Of a stretch of DNA of 14,844 bases, positions 14,844 through 14,844 are shown piece by piece. The notes under the pieces were generated by a model. The model was not told the origin of the DNA. It ran no database searches and was given only the letters and a program-made list of their open reading frames with translations. The translations under genes were made by a program, and so were the position numbers. Every line of letters starts with the position of its first letter. The stretch's first letter is position 1. This DNA is from Clostridia bacterium (GTDB lineage Bacteria; Bacillota_A; Clostridia; Christensenellales; Aristaeellaceae): assembly GCA_025997215.1 (NCBI GenBank), contig BNUH01000067.1, positions 1-14,844 of the forward strand, read 5' to 3'.

Positions 14844-14844
14844 G

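Noticed and set aside
1..14844. Search for CRISPR arrays, tRNA or rRNA genes, transposases and integrases
   Set aside because: No regularly spaced repeats, no RNA-gene-like conserved stretches and no transposase or integrase motifs were seen; nearly all of the window is coding for polysaccharide genes.

Overview
The window is one end of a large polysaccharide (capsule or wall-glycan) locus. Every supported gene lies on the minus strand, so transcription runs from the right edge to the left edge. Gaps are short and several genes overlap by TAATG or ATGA junctions, which fits one long operon or at most two. The module order is LCP ligase, secreted protein, YveK/CapA-type chain-length modulator, separate CpsD/CapB-type tyrosine kinase, then initiating phosphoglycosyltransferase. 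The kinase and its membrane adaptor being separate proteins, plus the LCP protein, point to a Gram-positive bacterium, most likely a low-to-mid GC Firmicute (Clostridia-like). This is inferred from gene families, not from a taxonomic marker.

Region by region, in transcription order: (1) 14844-14707, the right edge, possibly with the last codons of an upstream gene and then a short leader containing an inverted repeat. (2) 14706-11544, a conserved assembly and control module with visibly higher GC: LCP wall-attachment enzyme, an unrecognised secreted protein, YveK-like modulator, tyrosine kinase. (3) 11543-11415, a 129-nt gap where base composition changes. (4) 11414-2229, the AT-rich sugar cassette: initiating sugar-phosphate transferase, CapM-like GT4, a DUF6625-like putative glycosyltransferase, a Wzy polymerase, a GT4, a sulfotransferase-like protein, a GT2 and another GT4. 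(5) 2251-1, a further GT2, then rfbF and the start of rfbG, which make CDP-4-keto-6-deoxyglucose. rfbG runs off the left edge.

Together the genes describe a Wzy-dependent pathway. The initiating enzyme loads a sugar phosphate on undecaprenyl phosphate, five recognisable glycosyltransferases plus the DUF6625-like protein extend the unit, Wzy polymerises it under control of the modulator and kinase pair, and the LCP protein attaches it to peptidoglycan. RfbF/RfbG imply that one sugar comes from a CDP-activated 6-deoxy or 3,6-dideoxy precursor. The sulfotransferase-like protein suggests a sulfated or otherwise modified unit. No Wzx flippase and no CpsB/YwqE-type phosphatase is visible; both could lie outside the window.

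The parts most worth following up are the secreted protein between LCP and YveK, the sulfotransferase-like protein combined with a CDP-deoxyhexose branch, and the alternative start arrangement (14-codon leader ORF overlapping an internal ATG) at the initiating transferase. I did not find a clearly new defence, mobile or RNA system.
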